Both the position numbers and the translations under genes were made by a program. Of a DNA stretch of 64,000 bases, positions 37,483-50,403 are shown piece by piece (the first letter of the stretch is position 1; the number at the start of each line of letters is the position of its first letter). Location of the stretch: NCBI GenBank assembly GCA_950295325.1, contig OX485804.1, forward strand, positions 51,820,429 through 51,884,428, written 5' to 3'. This stretch comes from Polytrichum commune. Its lineage: Eukaryota; Streptophyta; Polytrichopsida; Polytrichales; Polytrichaceae. Under the pieces are notes generated by a model. It saw only the letters and a program-made list of their open reading frames with translations. It was not told where the DNA came from and did no database searches.

Positions 37483-40400
37483 CTACGAAATCGTCAAGTA
37501 GTATTGCTGAACCTTTGGGGGCGTGCCGGAATCCAACGAGACGATGCATCCTAAGGCAGGGGCTGGAAGCATGCACAATTTGTGCACTTTGGCTTTCAGT
37601 GATAGGGCTGAGGCACAATTATTGGCGTGTTTTGTTGACGGGGCCTTCTTGTTGCCCCTAATCAACTTCCCTGAACGCCGGGTGGGAAACTCATCCGGAT
37701 ATGCAAGAGTCGTGTAGCTTGCTAAGTCCAAAGGTAACGGGTGGTCCTGAAAAATTCTGGAAGGTGTCATCTCCTTCCGCTAGGGCAATCTAAATCCTGC
37801 GTTTTCTAAAGAGAGGATCTCTTTGCAGGTTAAGTTGGTCCCCAACTTAACCGGCCATACCTCCGGAACGTTCGGGGCTGAGACCACCCACCTCCTTTTT
37901 GTACCCTTAACGCATCTCTCAATGTCGTCATTGCAAAAAAAAAAGTCTTGAGGGTCCAATCTCTTCTTCCGATAGTTATCCATGAGGCCTGAGTAGGTAG
38001 GTGCAGCGGTGCTCTTCCCGTCTTGTACAATCCGAGCGACGCACTTCTTCTTGGTGATTGCTTGTAGAGCAAAGCAAGCCTTCGCAGATGTCTTAGGCAG
38101 CCGTGCGATGTGCCACTGGGCAGGGTTGCATAATGTCTCCTCAATCGCGGTGACGTGGTGCCGATCCACCCACTGCGGAGCGTCGTGTGTTGGAAATTGC
38201 GGTTGGTTTTCATCTGCAGTTGTGGGAGAATATGGAGTTGTGGGAGAATCTGGAGTTGTCACAGGAGGTGGAGAATCGTTCAGTCGGGCATATCTGGCTT
38301 GGACGCGTGGTCGGGATATACTGATCTTGTCTGGCCTTTGAGATTCACGTTCGTCACCGAAAGCAGTATCCGGTTTACGCTTCAGAGAAACAAATACCTC
38401 TTCCCCTTCGAGGTGGGGAGTCCTGGTGCACCACTCGTCACCACCAGGCATCTTCAAGATGGCCTCATGCAGCGGTTTCGAGATTCCTGTTTTTACGGCA
38501 GACCTCTGAGCACGCCTCAGCTTCAATTCCTCCTTCGACGGTCCAGTTCCAGGGTTCTCTCCCTTTAGGAATTGGGAATATGCTGAGCACTGCATGAAAG
38601 CACGCACGAAGTCATCGATTGTTGCCACATAAAGGTCGCTGCCCCGATCGCCAGATTGTTGCTTCCACTTGTTGTGGATAGATTCAGCAAGGTTACAGGA
38701 TGGCATTTCCGCTAGTTCAACTTCACTTAGATCCTGCAATGCCCATACAGTCCGAATTAGAATAATGGCGGAATCAATGTAGTTGAAGCATAAAGTGGGA
38801 ACTATACAAGAAATATAGAGGGAAACATAGACTTACCAACTCCATAAATCCACCCCATTGGCGGTAACGGAAATGCCAGAAGGCCAGCCAGAGCTCCAGT
38901 CGAGGTAGACCTTGTTCAGTTGCTGCCCCGGATGACATCCACCATGCCCGAATTGCCAAATACTTTGTCTCGGCCTCCGCCATCGATTTTGCATTCTTGT
39001 ATTGCTGGCATAGTATTCGATGCTGATGTTGCAGGTCTTGACGGATATCGGCCTTGGTATGTTTCTCCAAGGACTGCGTCCAATGGAAAAGACAAGTCCT
39101 CTCTCTATCCACCATCTTCTCTGACACATCTCCACTTCCGTAAATGATTCGAACAGCATTCCAGTTGGCTTGGGCACTGTCGGCCATGAAACCTTTAAAA
39201 TTGACTTTGTCCACTCCATGTTGAGCCATGAGAGCGTTCAGGTTCTTCCATACGACTGACTGGGCTGCAACATCTTCAGACTGCATGTCGCATACTGCGA
39301 TGGTCATGACACGGCAATATGTGGAATCGTACACATGGCAAGCCATTGTCGTCCACGACCTGACACGTTTGACATGGTCAAACATTATCCAGGAGTTCTC
39401 CAAGTCACCACCGGGTTGCATTCGTTTGACAAGGTCGACTCCGCTACCCGGTCCAACTTCAGACATCTTGAAGACAAAGACCTTATCCATGTCCGCTCCT
39501 TGCCCTGGAAACCTATTCTGTTGCACGAACCTCCAATTGCTAGCACCGCGTAACTTGGTAATACTGTCCATGACTCCAAAGCGACGCATAGTCCTGAACG
39601 TGGTGACTGCGTTACGAATGTTGGGCGAGGTGAGGTGCTTACACCGATCGAAAATAACTTGCAGCTCGTCCAACTCTAAGATCTTTTGTGGGTCACCTTC
39701 TTTAGCAAGGAGGAGTGGGCCCAGTACTTCCTTTGCAGTTTCAAACACAATAGCGGAGCGAGTGGCTGATGGGGTGCGTTCGACTTGATCCCCAATCAAG
39801 GTGTTTGTCAAATCGATGAAGTCCCGATGATCACCTGACTTGACGGGATGGTCGTGAGATCCCAAGTGCACACAAGCCCTCGTCATGTGAGGTGTCGCGG
39901 TAACATAGTAGATCTTGGCAGTGCAGACAACAACACAGGTGGGAGGGACATTACATGATTTGCAAACAACGGTCGAACCAGTTGGAGGCTTGGAACCCAC
40001 TTCAAACAATTTCTCAGATAATCCTTCCCACTCTGTTTCATTCACTTTGGAAATCCTATGGTCTCGCTGAAGATACTCACAGGCAGGATTGTCGCAACGG
40101 AGGTGGCCCAAACAAGAAGATGCACGAAACAAAAGCTTCAGATCATTTTGAATATTGGATGTAATTGTGCGAGTCCAAGCATGGCCATCATACCTTCTAT
40201 CCATTCCACGAAGCAGCTTGGCCTTTGTATTATGGCCATGGTCACCTAAAGGTAGAAACTCAAAGATAACGTCCCCATCGTAATGAGGAGGAAGGTAATC
40301 AACCTGCTGGAGTCTGATCGCATCAAAGTTAATTCGAGATAACACACTTTTGGACCGCTTACGAGCTCCAAGGCGCATCAATGAATGAATGATACTGACA

Positions 40401-40927
40401 AGAGGACTTGCCACAACCTTGGCCTGACCAGGATTAGGAGACGGACTAACAGGAGGAGTTGTTTCCTTGCGAACTACTTGTGGAGACAACGAAGCTTGGA
40501 CTCTGCTCGCTGATTTTAAGAATTCAACATCGCCGTCGGAATCATCACTCAACTCATAAATTGTATTTAGACCGGGCTCAATTTTGACCTTAGACAGCAC
40601 CGGTCTCTCAATGCTAATAGTGGAAGACTCCTTGGGTGTTAGAAGTTCAGTGGAACACTCAAACATAGACTCGGAGACTCCATATACACGATATTTTCCA
40701 GGCTTCAACAACCAGAACGTACCGACGTCATTATCTACTCTAGTCTGACGAACTGCATGTGAAACTAGACCGGTATGATCGTCAAAAACTTCTTCTTCGA
40801 CAAAGATAGTGACCTCACGATATTGAAACCTCAAACTCAATGTTGCACAAGTGACTATAGCATGACCGTCTTCACCTAATGGAAAGAGGACCGGAACAGA
40901 ATGAGGTTCAGCATGAAGCAGGGCCAT
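37483..40927 (-). pseudogene. MULE-like transposase, one in-frame stop
   Basis: Two exons on the minus strand: 40927-38837 and 38733 to about 37483, with a 103-bp GT-AG intron (38734-38836, donor GTAAGT, acceptor TTGCAG) and phase 0 on both sides. The N-terminal part is acidic and Ser/Pro-rich. Next comes a Cys/His cluster (RCDNPACEY, VVCKSCN, then ACVHLGSHDHP) like the WRKY/GCM-type zinc fingers of MULE proteins. The catalytic core follows: SWIMFDHVKR (Asp codon 39377-39379), GFMADSAQANWNAV (Asp 39179-39181), CLFHW, and after the intron MPSCNLAESIHNKWK with the presumed catalytic Glu. A TAG at 37780-37782 interrupts an otherwise open frame that continues to 37483 with plausible coding sequence. 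The start at 40927 is the first ATG downstream of a possible acceptor; an upstream exon is possible. Confidence 0.82.
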
Positions 40928-41386
40928 AGTATACCACAGAACTCTGAACAAAACAAGTACTGTGAACATTGAAATGGCATGAATATATAAGAGGGAACAA
41001 ATTACTGTGCAAACTGGTAATTTATGTACCAGCAAGCAGAATTTCAGAAGATAATAGAGAGACATGGAGAGTAAGCTGAAAGACGGCTGAAAAACCATTT
41101 TTGGATGCAAGTCCCAGATAGGTAAGAAACCGATATCTATTTCAAACATAATATTCCAATATAAATAGAGCAAAAGAGGTGGGCGTATCATATACACTCA
41201 CAAGGTGTTATGTTTACCTGTTTTCAAATAGTAGAAACCAAGAACAGACATACATTCTAAACATTGTTGGTTATAATATATATTGGCAAATAAGGCCATA
41301 AGAATGATGGCCGCCACGAATAATGTGGAGAGCATGATAGTAGCTCTGCAATAATAAATCCCAAACAATAGAATGCTACATTGTGA

Positions 41387-41815
41387 TTAACGACAAAGAC
41401 GCTTATGGGGCCCTTTGCCATTTTTGTCACCGTCATGTTTATGACAATGGTCAATCCCTAAACTATGAACTGCAGTGCATCCTGCGCAACCGAGTTTCTG
41501 TCGTTTGGGAAGTGGGAAACTCCTTAATACAGATCTAGAGTACGTGCCCGGTTTAATAACCCCTGCTCTAGAATATGCATGAGTCTGTAAAGTAGACAAG
41601 TCCTCTATCAGCGTTGCAACATCCGCTTGCAAGGATGGAGTCCGTGCATGTGGACTCTGAACCACGACCGCCGGAGTAACTGAGGAGTCAGGTGGGTTGT
41701 CAATCTTCATGTTGTTGACAACTGCGAAACCATCGATGGACAACGTGGTGTGAACTTGAGATGTACTAGGAGAACCTAAAGGAGTAGGGCTTGGGAGACT
41801 TGAGTCAGTACCCAT
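41387..41815 (-). CDS. Small protein with C-terminal Cys/His cluster
   Basis: 142 codons from the ATG at 41815 to TAA at 41387-41389. A longer frame starts at 41878, but a TATA-like box (41868-41875, minus strand) falls inside that extension, which favours 41815. The N-terminal part is Ser/Thr/Pro-rich. The end holds GCAGCTAVHSLGIDHCHKH followed by a basic tail, a probable zinc-binding cluster. No family is recognised. It lies between the divergent promoter and the transposase, so it may be an accessory protein of the element or a 5' exon of the transposase transcript; I found no clean splice donor to settle that. Confidence 0.5.
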   Translation of the reverse strand: MGTDSSLPSPTPLGSPSTSQVHTTLSIDGFAVVNNMKIDNPPDSSVTPAVVVQSPHARTPSLQADVATLIEDLSTLQTHAYSRAGVIKPGTYSRSVLRSFPLPKRQKLGCAGCTAVHSLGIDHCHKHDGDKNGKGPHKRLCR

Positions 41816-42255
41816 TGGAGAAGAATATGATGAGATGACATGAAGGAATGGGTACAAGCAATCGGGTATTATATACACCTAGGGTAGACAGCAATGCGCG
41901 AATATTTGATAACATGTTAGATCAATTAATAGTCAATGTTTATTTATGTAAATGTTGGACACCCTGTTTCATGTAGGAAAAGAATGTACTACAATAATAG
42001 TCAATACTTTATCAACCACCAAATATGTGACATGGCAGGATTCTATTATGTAGAATAGGTTTTAGCGCCGCCAATTGTAGTGTATTAATGCTGTGTGAAT
42101 TAACAAAGGAATAAATCAAGGAAATGCAGATTAATTATCTAAATCCAATGTGAACACAATTATCCAAAATGTGAACATAATGATGGAGAATAGATGTTAA
42201 TTATGACAGAGTTGACAATGATATATAAGATCTGTTTGCTTCAATATTATTAGAG
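41816..42255. promoter_or_regulatory. Divergent intergenic promoter region
   Basis: Between the two opposing start codons. TATATAAG at 42222-42229 lies 27 bp before the plus-strand ATG (42256), so the leader would be very short or a different box is used. TATATAAT on the minus strand (plus coordinates 41868-41875) lies about 53 bp before the minus-strand ATG (41815). The sequence between is AT-rich and without open frames. Predicted from motif and position only. Confidence 0.45.
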
Positions 42256-43011
42256 ATGAACACTAGGTCGAGAGCGAGAGCAGATCGAGAGATTAGGAGG
42301 ACTATTGAAAAACAAAGGCGTATTGAGAGAAGGCAAAGGTTAGAATCAAGAGGGAGCTTAGGAACGCCGTACAACTTGCGGACAACAATGGGTAGACGAG
42401 GGGTTAATTCTTCTAGGGGCACAGGTAGAGGTTCCAAAGGGGAAAAAACGTTTGATGTTTCAGAGGTAGCTCCAGTAGTATTATTTCCTGTATCGGAGGA
42501 AGACAACGAAGTTGACAAAGGGGGCAGTGAGGTGATGTTTATCTGCAATCATAATGAAATTTTTATATGTGCAATCATAATGTTAAGTTCTATCACGGAT
42601 AGTTGGAACAGATGAGACTCTCTAAATTCCCTTGTTGTGTGGGCAATGGTATCGGCTCCTTTATGTTGTGTTTTATGTTTGGTGGGGGATTGTGAATTGG
42701 GTTTGGTTTGGGTATCTGGAACAGGGAATGACGCAGACACAGGTTCAACCTGAGGCAACCTCCAGTGCCTCAACATCAGATCAAAGTGAGGAGCAGGTTT
42801 ATAAAGATTGTAATCAATTGGTGACTTGAATGGTTTTGGGTTTAGGGTAAGGGGTCTTTCAAATGCTAACACTGTATAAGGCCAAATTCATAGCTAATGA
42901 GCACCGGACATATACACTTAACAGATCCTTGGCGAATTCGATCAAGGCGCTGATAAAGGTGATCTTCGCGAAGCAAGAATGGACAATGAAGAACAGCAAT
43001 TCGGGGAAGAG

Positions 43012-45234
43012 GTACGTTGTCCCACACAAAAACACCTTGAATTTTATTTTTTTGCATAGTGTTCGGAGATCCAAGATTGTGAACTGAAATAAGGTAGACA
43101 CCTATACCTGCCGAGGGAGACATTTCTGGTGAGGGGGAGGGTTGACGGTTGAGGGTGAAGGTGAGGGTTTTGTGTCGTTCTTGGAGTTCTTGAAATCTGA
43201 TGTGAGGTCTAGATATGGACGTATTAAGGTCAAACTGATGTGAGGTTAGATATGTGGGTTACAAGTGTTAGGTTTTCTAAGGTTAGTTAGCTATGTTGGA
43301 TATTAGGGTAATCTGATGTAAGCGTAGAAATTTTGAAATTCCAGGCCCGAGTTTCAGTGTCTCGGTGCCGAGACACAATTTCTGGTTTTCAAACTGTAAA
43401 CCCTACAATCATATTTGATATGGAAATCTAGATTTACTTTGTATAAGGGTACTCTGATATGATACTACACATGTGTGTTTGAAGTGAAATCTGATGTGAG
43501 GTCTAGATATGCTAGTATTAAGGTCAAACTGATGTGAGGTTAGATATGTGGGTTACAAGTGCAATCTGATGTGAGGTCTAGATATGCTAGTATTAAGGTC
43601 AAACTGATGTGAGGTTAGATATGTGGGTTACAAGTGCAATCTGATGTGAGGTCTAGATATGCTAGTATTAAGGTCAAACTGATCTGAGGTTAGATATGTG
43701 GGTTACAAGTGCAATCTGATATGAGGTTAGTTTGGACTTGTGGGTATACGAGTAATGTGATTTAATTTTTGAAATTTTTGAAATTCCAGGGCCAAGTTTG
43801 AGTGTCTCGGTGCCGAGACACAATTTATGGTATTCAAACTGTAAACCCTACAATGATATTTGATATGGAAATCTAGATTTATTTGGTATAAGGGTACTCT
43901 GATTTGACACCAAACATGTGTGTTTGAAGTGCAATCTAATGTGAGGTCTAGATATGCTAGTATTAAGGTCAAACTCATGTGAGGTTAGATATGTGGGTTA
44001 CAAGTGCAATATGATATGAGGTAAGTTTGGACTTGTGGGTATAAGGGTGATTTGATGTAAGCTTAGAAAATTTTGAAATTCCAGGGCCTAGTTTGAGTGT
44101 CTCGGTCCCGAGACACATTTTCTGGTATTCAAACTGTAAACCCTACAATGATATTTGATATGGAAATCTAGATTTATTTGGTATAAGGGTACTCTGATTT
44201 GACACCAAACATGTGTGTTTGAAGTGCAATCTAATGTTAGGTCTAGATATGCTAGTATTAAGGTCAAACTGATGTGAGGTTAGATATGTGGGTTAAAAGT
44301 GCAATATGATATGAGGTTAGTTTGGACTTGTGGGTATACGAGTAATGTGATTTAATTTTTGAAATTTTTGAAATTCCAGGGCCGAGTTTGAGTGTCTCGG
44401 TGCCGAGACACAATTTATGGTATTCAAACTGTAAACCCTACAATGATATTTGATATGGAAATCTAGATTTATTTGGTATAAGGGTACTTTGATTTGACAC
44501 CAAACATGTGTGTTTGAAGTGCAATCTAATGTGAGGTCTAGATATGCTAGTATTAAGGTCAAACTGATGTGAGGTTAGATATGTGGGTTAAAAGTGCAAT
44601 CTGATATGAGGTTCGTTTGGACTTGTGGGTATACGAGTAATGTGATTTAATTTTTGAAATTTCTAAAATTCCAGGGCCGAATTTGAGTGTCTCGGTCCCG
44701 AGACACATTTTCTGGTTTTCAAACTCTACTACCTACAATCATAGTAGATATTGATATCTAGATATGCTTGTTATAAGTGTACTCTGATATGATGTTAGAA
44801 ATGTTTGTTAGAAGTGTAATTTGATCTAAGGTTTGATATCTGTAAGGATAGGTAGGTTTGAAATTGAATTTTAGAGTTGATTTCTAGTTTCTCGGTCCCG
44901 AGAGACTATTTGAGACTATTAAACTCTTCCACCTCACTATGACTTTAGGGGCTATAAGTGTAATCTGATATAAGTGTAACCTGATATGAGTGTAATCTTA
45001 TATAAGTGTAACCTGATATAAGTGTAATTTGATATATTGTAAATTTGCAATGTGAGCTAAGAGGGTGATCCGATGGAAGGATCACTATTTCATGAGTTGA
45101 ATATTTGTGCCTAGTACTAGTGTCTCGGTCCTGAGACATGTCTTTTGATGGTCAAACAATACCACATACACTTATAACTGATGGCAGCTGAGGTCATGTT
45201 CTCTCCTTGATTAACTAGTACATATATTTTGCAG
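43012..45234 (+). repeat. Intron 3: tandem repeat array
   Basis: The intron is almost entirely repetitive. 43488-43712 holds three 75-bp units (starts 43488, 43563, 43638, with a partial fourth at 43713), each made of two diverged 37/38-bp monomers around 'tgatgtgaggttagatatg'. A higher-order unit of 295 bp recurs exactly spaced: its palindrome is at 43802, 44097, 44392 and 44687. Short open frames inside (43727-43978, 44317-44562, minus) are products of the repeat and not genes. Confidence 0.92.
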
Positions 45235-48200
45235 GTAGAGAACAACGCAATGGAGGATGTTTCTGCTCTTTCTCTGTTTTCTCTAGACTATTCTGAAGAG
45301 GGTCAGGATGAGGATGAAGAGGGGCTTGGAGATAGAGATCCATATGAAGGGGATGAAGATGATATCAGGACCCGATAGAAACTTAATTCTGTTGCCACGA
45401 TTTCTCGACTGAGAGTCCAACCCCTGAGTTCCTCAAGGTTCCCTATTCCCTTGTGCAGAATGTTGGCCATGCCTATGGTGAGGCCAACTCTCCCAAGTGA
45501 TCTTGCTAAATTGGAGCAGGAGTTTGTGCATGGGTATAGAGAGGGTGCCTCGGTATTTTATGTGACAATAACAAATGAATAAGGGAAAATACATGAGGTT
45601 ACTGAGGCTGATAAGGCATCGTGGGGTCCTATTTGGAGTGCCAAAAATGAACAATTCAACTCCTTTCTTCTGTCCGTTCCAGAGTTAGCCGGTTTTACGA
45701 ATTTGATGTTCTTTGTTTGTGACGGGAACCATAGGCGGCAGGCTTGGTTGAACCATATTGAACGACTTCACAAAACAGAAGAGTCCTGGCATTTTTTGGT
45801 GGATAGCATCCTCCTTGACACCAAGGGAAAAATTGGTATTGTTATGCAAGTTATGCATAATATCAACAAGTAAGTTTTCTAAATCCATTTTTTGAGGTTT
45901 TCATCTATGTACATATATTATGTTGTTCTTGTCTTTAATATATGATTGTTACTTGTAGACATACGGAAGACTCTCACGTGAAGACAAACACAGTTCACAC
46001 TCTATGTAGGGTGCAGAAGTATGGACTTATGCCGCTCGAACAGTACCAAGACATTTTTGACTCCCTCTGACATTAAAAGGTGCAAGAAATCTCAAACTTC
46101 AAAGAAGACATGGTATTCATTAAATCTACATGTATTCATGAGCTTCATCTTCCAGGTATGATGTGATGTTGATGCTTGATGATGTGATTACTCTTATATC
46201 TAATCCCTTTCAACATTTGGTACTTATAATTGATGTTTGAATGTTTTTGTTTTTTTATGTGCTTTCATAACATCTTTTTGTCGCAGTTGTTTGATTACAA
46301 ACTAACTATGGTAATCCCTTTCCAGCACGAACTGGCACTTGCTGCAGATGAAGGCGTTCGTCAACTTCTTGAGCAAACGGATGGAGAGGTGTCTGCTGCT
46401 GAAAAAGCAGCCGCCATGAAGGTCGCTGCTTCAAAGAGAGCCGAGGCACTTCATAAGAAAATGTCAAAACTAGTTTGTGTGGCAAACCCAGACTTGACAG
46501 ATGGATGGCTTCGGGAGGTATGTCCACTACTTTAAAACCCATTCTACATTTTTCAAGTAATTCATTAATCTCCATGATCTTAATATATTGCTCTATAGGT
46601 CACAGATTGCGCGTCACTATACTCTTAATTCAATTGCACCCGAGCTCAACTTAGAGAAATTGCAGTTGATCGCTACTGCAAAAGCATCACCCGCTTGTAA
46701 AATCAAATGGTTGGAATATTTCAATTCCTCTTCATCAACACGTGAGGCTCGCAAACTGCCAACCAAGCCCACCAATGAGGACAAATTGCAGGCATTCCTA
46801 GCCAAGGCATGTTTTTGGGAAGGAGTGAGTACATAATCCCCTATGTACCCTTTAGTTCGGTGTTACTTGATTTGATCCCTTACATTAATTGGTCTTTCTC
46901 TTGGTTTCACGGTTATTTCAATATATGAATCGATGTTGCTCAAATTCTTGTTCATATTCACTCTCTGTATATACAGATATCCGATCAGGCTTCCATTATA
47001 TTTGAAGACACTTTGCGCCAAGACAGACTTGCTATCAACTTTGCACTACCCAGCGAGCCCTTGACCTTGGTTGCATACATCGAGGACTGTAGAATGAAAT
47101 TATGGGACAACGCGTTTCCCACATTCTTCCGAGGGCAGGAGGCCTTTAACAAAACTCACGAATTTGAGGGATTTAACGGGACAGACTTGATTGTCCGAAG
47201 AGTTATCTTTCGGTGAGTTCTCTCCTTTCATACTACAGTTCTATAGTGTGTTATAAGTGTACTCTCATATGATGTTAGTATGCACTTTGAGGTATTAGGG
47301 TAATCTGATATGAGGTTAGAAATTTGTGTTATATGTGAAATCTGGTGTGTGCTCTACATTTGGTTGTATTAAGGGTTATATGTGAAATCTGATATGAGGT
47401 TATATATGGTTGATATAAGTTTAATCTCATATAAGGTTAGTTAGCAATGTTTGATATCTACAGGTACTTCTTATAAGTGTACTCTGATATGAGGCTAGAT
47501 ATGTGTGTTATAAGTGCATTCTGATGTGATTTCTAGATATGCTTGTATTAAGGTCAATCCGATATGAGGTTAGATTTGTGTGTTATAAGTTTAATATGAT
47601 GTGAGGGTAATCTGATATAAGCTTAGTTAGTGATATCTGATATAAGCTTAGTTAGTGACATTAGTTAGGGCCTAGTTTCATATAAGCCTAGAAATCTCTG
47701 AAATTCCAGGGCCTGGTTTGAGTGTCTCGGTCCCGAGACACATTTTCTGGTCTTCAAACTCTAAACCCTACAATGATATTTGATATTGAAATCTAGATTT
47801 ACTTGGTATAAGGGTACTCTGATATGAGGGTAGAGATGTGTGTTTGCTGTGAAATATGATGTGATGTCTAGATATTCAAGTAGTAAGGTCAAACTGATGT
47901 GAGGTTAGATATGTGGGTTACAAGTGCAATCTGATATGATGTTAGTTTGCAATTGTGGGTATAAGGGTAATCTGATTTAAGCTTAGACATTTCTGATTTT
48001 CCAGGGCCGAGTTTGAGTCTCTTGGTCCCGAGACACATTTTCTGGTATTCAAACTCTACTACCTATAATCATAGTAGATATGTGTGTTATAAGTGCATTC
48101 TGATGTGATTTCTAGATATGTTTGTATTAAGGTCAATCCGATATGAGGTTAGATTTGTGTGTTATAAGTGTAATATGATGTGAGGGTAATCTGATATAAG

Positions 48201-50403
48201 CTTAGTTAGTGTTATATGATATAAGCTTAGTTAGTGACATCTGATATAAGCTTAGTTAGGGTAGTCTGGTTTAAGCTTGGTTAGTGCAATCTGAGATTAG
48301 CTTAGGTAATGAAATTTGATACAATCTTAGTTAGGGGAGTCTGATATAACCTTAGTTAGGGTAACCTGATATAAGCTTAGTTAGGGCCTAGTTTCATATA
48401 AGCCTAGAAATCTCTGAAATTCCAGGGCCTAGTTTGAGTGTCTCGGTCCCGAGACACATTTTCTGGTATTCAAACTCTACTACCTACAAACATGGTTGCT
48501 ATTGATATCTACCTATACTTGGTATAAGTGTACTCTGATATGAGGCTAGATATGTGTGTTATAAGTGCATTCTGATGTGATTTCTAGATATGCTTGTATT
48601 AAGGTCAATCCGATATGAGGTTAGATTTGTGTGTTATAAGTGGAATATGATGCGAGGGTAATCTGATATAAGCTTAGTTAGTGTTATATGATATAAGCTT
48701 AGTTAGTGACATCTGATTTGGCATAGTGTTTTGGTTTTTAATATGGCAGCTATGTCAATTGCAAGGTATTTAATGATGAGCTGTGTCTTTCCCGCAGGTA
48801 TTTCAAGTACGAGCTCCTTGCAAAAGGAACAATAACAAAAGAAGATCTCCCTATATTCCTCTCAGCATGGCTTGACAGGTCTAACTCCACGTGCATGTTC
48901 TCAGCAAATCAACAGCGTACATGGTCAACCTCACATCTCACTGGAGGTGGTTGGTACCTTGACTGTGCTCCTAGTTTCACTCCTTCCTTTGAAACTGAAC
49001 TTAGGAAGTCAAGGGATGCAGTTGGAGAATCTGGTGTTGAGATGATTGACTTACAGGGCATAGAAGACGAGCATGAGAGGGCAAAGGCCCTATCCCGACG
49101 TCTAGAAGAGGATAGGAAGAAGGCGCTTAGAGTAAAGGAAGCAGAGGAGAAAGCCGCACAGAAAGAGATGGAAAAACTTCAAAAATCATTGGAGAAGACT
49201 ACCATGAAGGGGAAAAAGAAGATGAACCCCCATTCTGAGCTAGAAGGTAAGAGTCCCGTTGCTCCAAGTCCAATCTATGAATCTGGTTCTCATGCTCCAA
49301 CATTTTCTAGAGGAACAAAACGCGATTCCTCCTATGAGCAGTTGAGTCAAATTCTTATTTTGACATCGGGGGAGGAGCTCGATATCCATATTCAAGAACT
49401 CATTCTCAACGCCTCAATGGAGGACGTTCTTGGCGGTGACACGGAAGAATTCACCCCTTCCTACAACGAGTTGAAAAGATTCATGCTCAAGGTACTGCTC
49501 TTCCTTAATTTTGTCATAACATGTTTGCATTTAAATTTATGCATTTCAATGTGGTCCACATTGAACATTCAGTAGGTACTACTTTTCATATTTCAGTAAT
49601 CGGCCATAATTTTTTTCGGGACCGAATCATGGATCTGACGAGTAAGGCTGGTAGGGTATAGTTTATGCAGGACCCAAACACCATGTGGAGTGCGAGTTGA
49701 GCCCTCAATGGACTCGGCAATTTGTTTTGTGCTTGCAATCGGCCATTTGTTTTGTTCTCCCATTTTGTTTGTGGAAATTAGGAGTTGAAATATGAATGGT
49801 GAGGTGTCATGTTAATTTTTGAACTTTTTTAGTCGGAACACTGTTTAAGTGAAATCCCCGCCCTCTTTGAATTCTACCTTCTCTGAAATATGATGTGAGG
49901 TCTAGATATGCAAGTATTAAGGTCAAACTGATGTGAGGTTAGATATGTGGGTTACAAGTGCAATCTTATATGAGGTTAGTTTGCAATTTTGGGTATTGGG
50001 GTAATATGAGGCAAGTTTAGAAATTTCTGATTTTCCAGGGCCGAGTTTGAGTGTCTCGGTCCCGAGACACATTTTATGGTATTCAAACTGTAAACCCTAC
50101 AATGATATTTGATATTCAAATCTAGATTTACTTGGTATAAGGGTACTCTGATATGAGACTACACATGTGTGTTTGAAGTGAAATTTGATGTGAGGTCTAG
50201 ATATGCTAGTATTAAGGTCAAACTGATGTGAGGTTAGATATGTGGGTTACAAGTGCAATCTGATGTGAGGTCTAGATATGCTAGTATTAAGGTCAAACTG
50301 ATGTGAGGTTAGTTTGCAATTGTGGGTATAAGGGTAATCTGATTTAAGCTTAGACATTTCTGATTTTCCAGGGCCGAGTTTGAGTGTCTCGGTCCCGAGA
50401 CAC
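43357..50403. repeat. Twelve copies of a 20-bp near-palindrome in the introns of locus 1
   Basis: GTGTCTCGGTCCCGAGACAC (9-bp arms, 2-base centre). TC-centre copies start at 44097, 44687, 47722, 48438, 50051, 50384. TG-centre copies start at 43357, 43802, 44392. Degenerate copies are near 44887, 45120 and 48017. All lie in introns 3, 8 and 9. Arms stay intact while surrounding monomers diverge. They could form hairpins in DNA or pre-mRNA, or be protein-binding sites. A link to the ParB-like domain of the same gene is a hypothesis. Confidence 0.9.
47213..48797 (+). repeat. Intron 8: tandem repeat array
   Basis: Built from the same monomers as intron 3, including palindromes at 47722, 48017 (degenerate) and 48438. 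48180-48400 is a run of about 30-bp units 'ctgatataagcttagttagggt'. A block around 47500-47700 recurs at 48080-48410 and again at 48560-48710. Confidence 0.88.

Noticed and set aside
38009-39788. Plus-strand frames up to 186 codons
   Set aside because: Antisense to the transposase exons, which have splice sites and catalytic motifs on the minus strand.
43727-44562. Two nearly identical minus-strand frames of about 80 codons
   Set aside because: Both are translations of the 295-bp tandem repeat inside intron 3.
43357-44706. Regularly spaced repeats resembling a CRISPR array
   Set aside because: Repeats and spacers are both repetitive (295-bp higher-order unit) and lie in introns of a eukaryotic gene.
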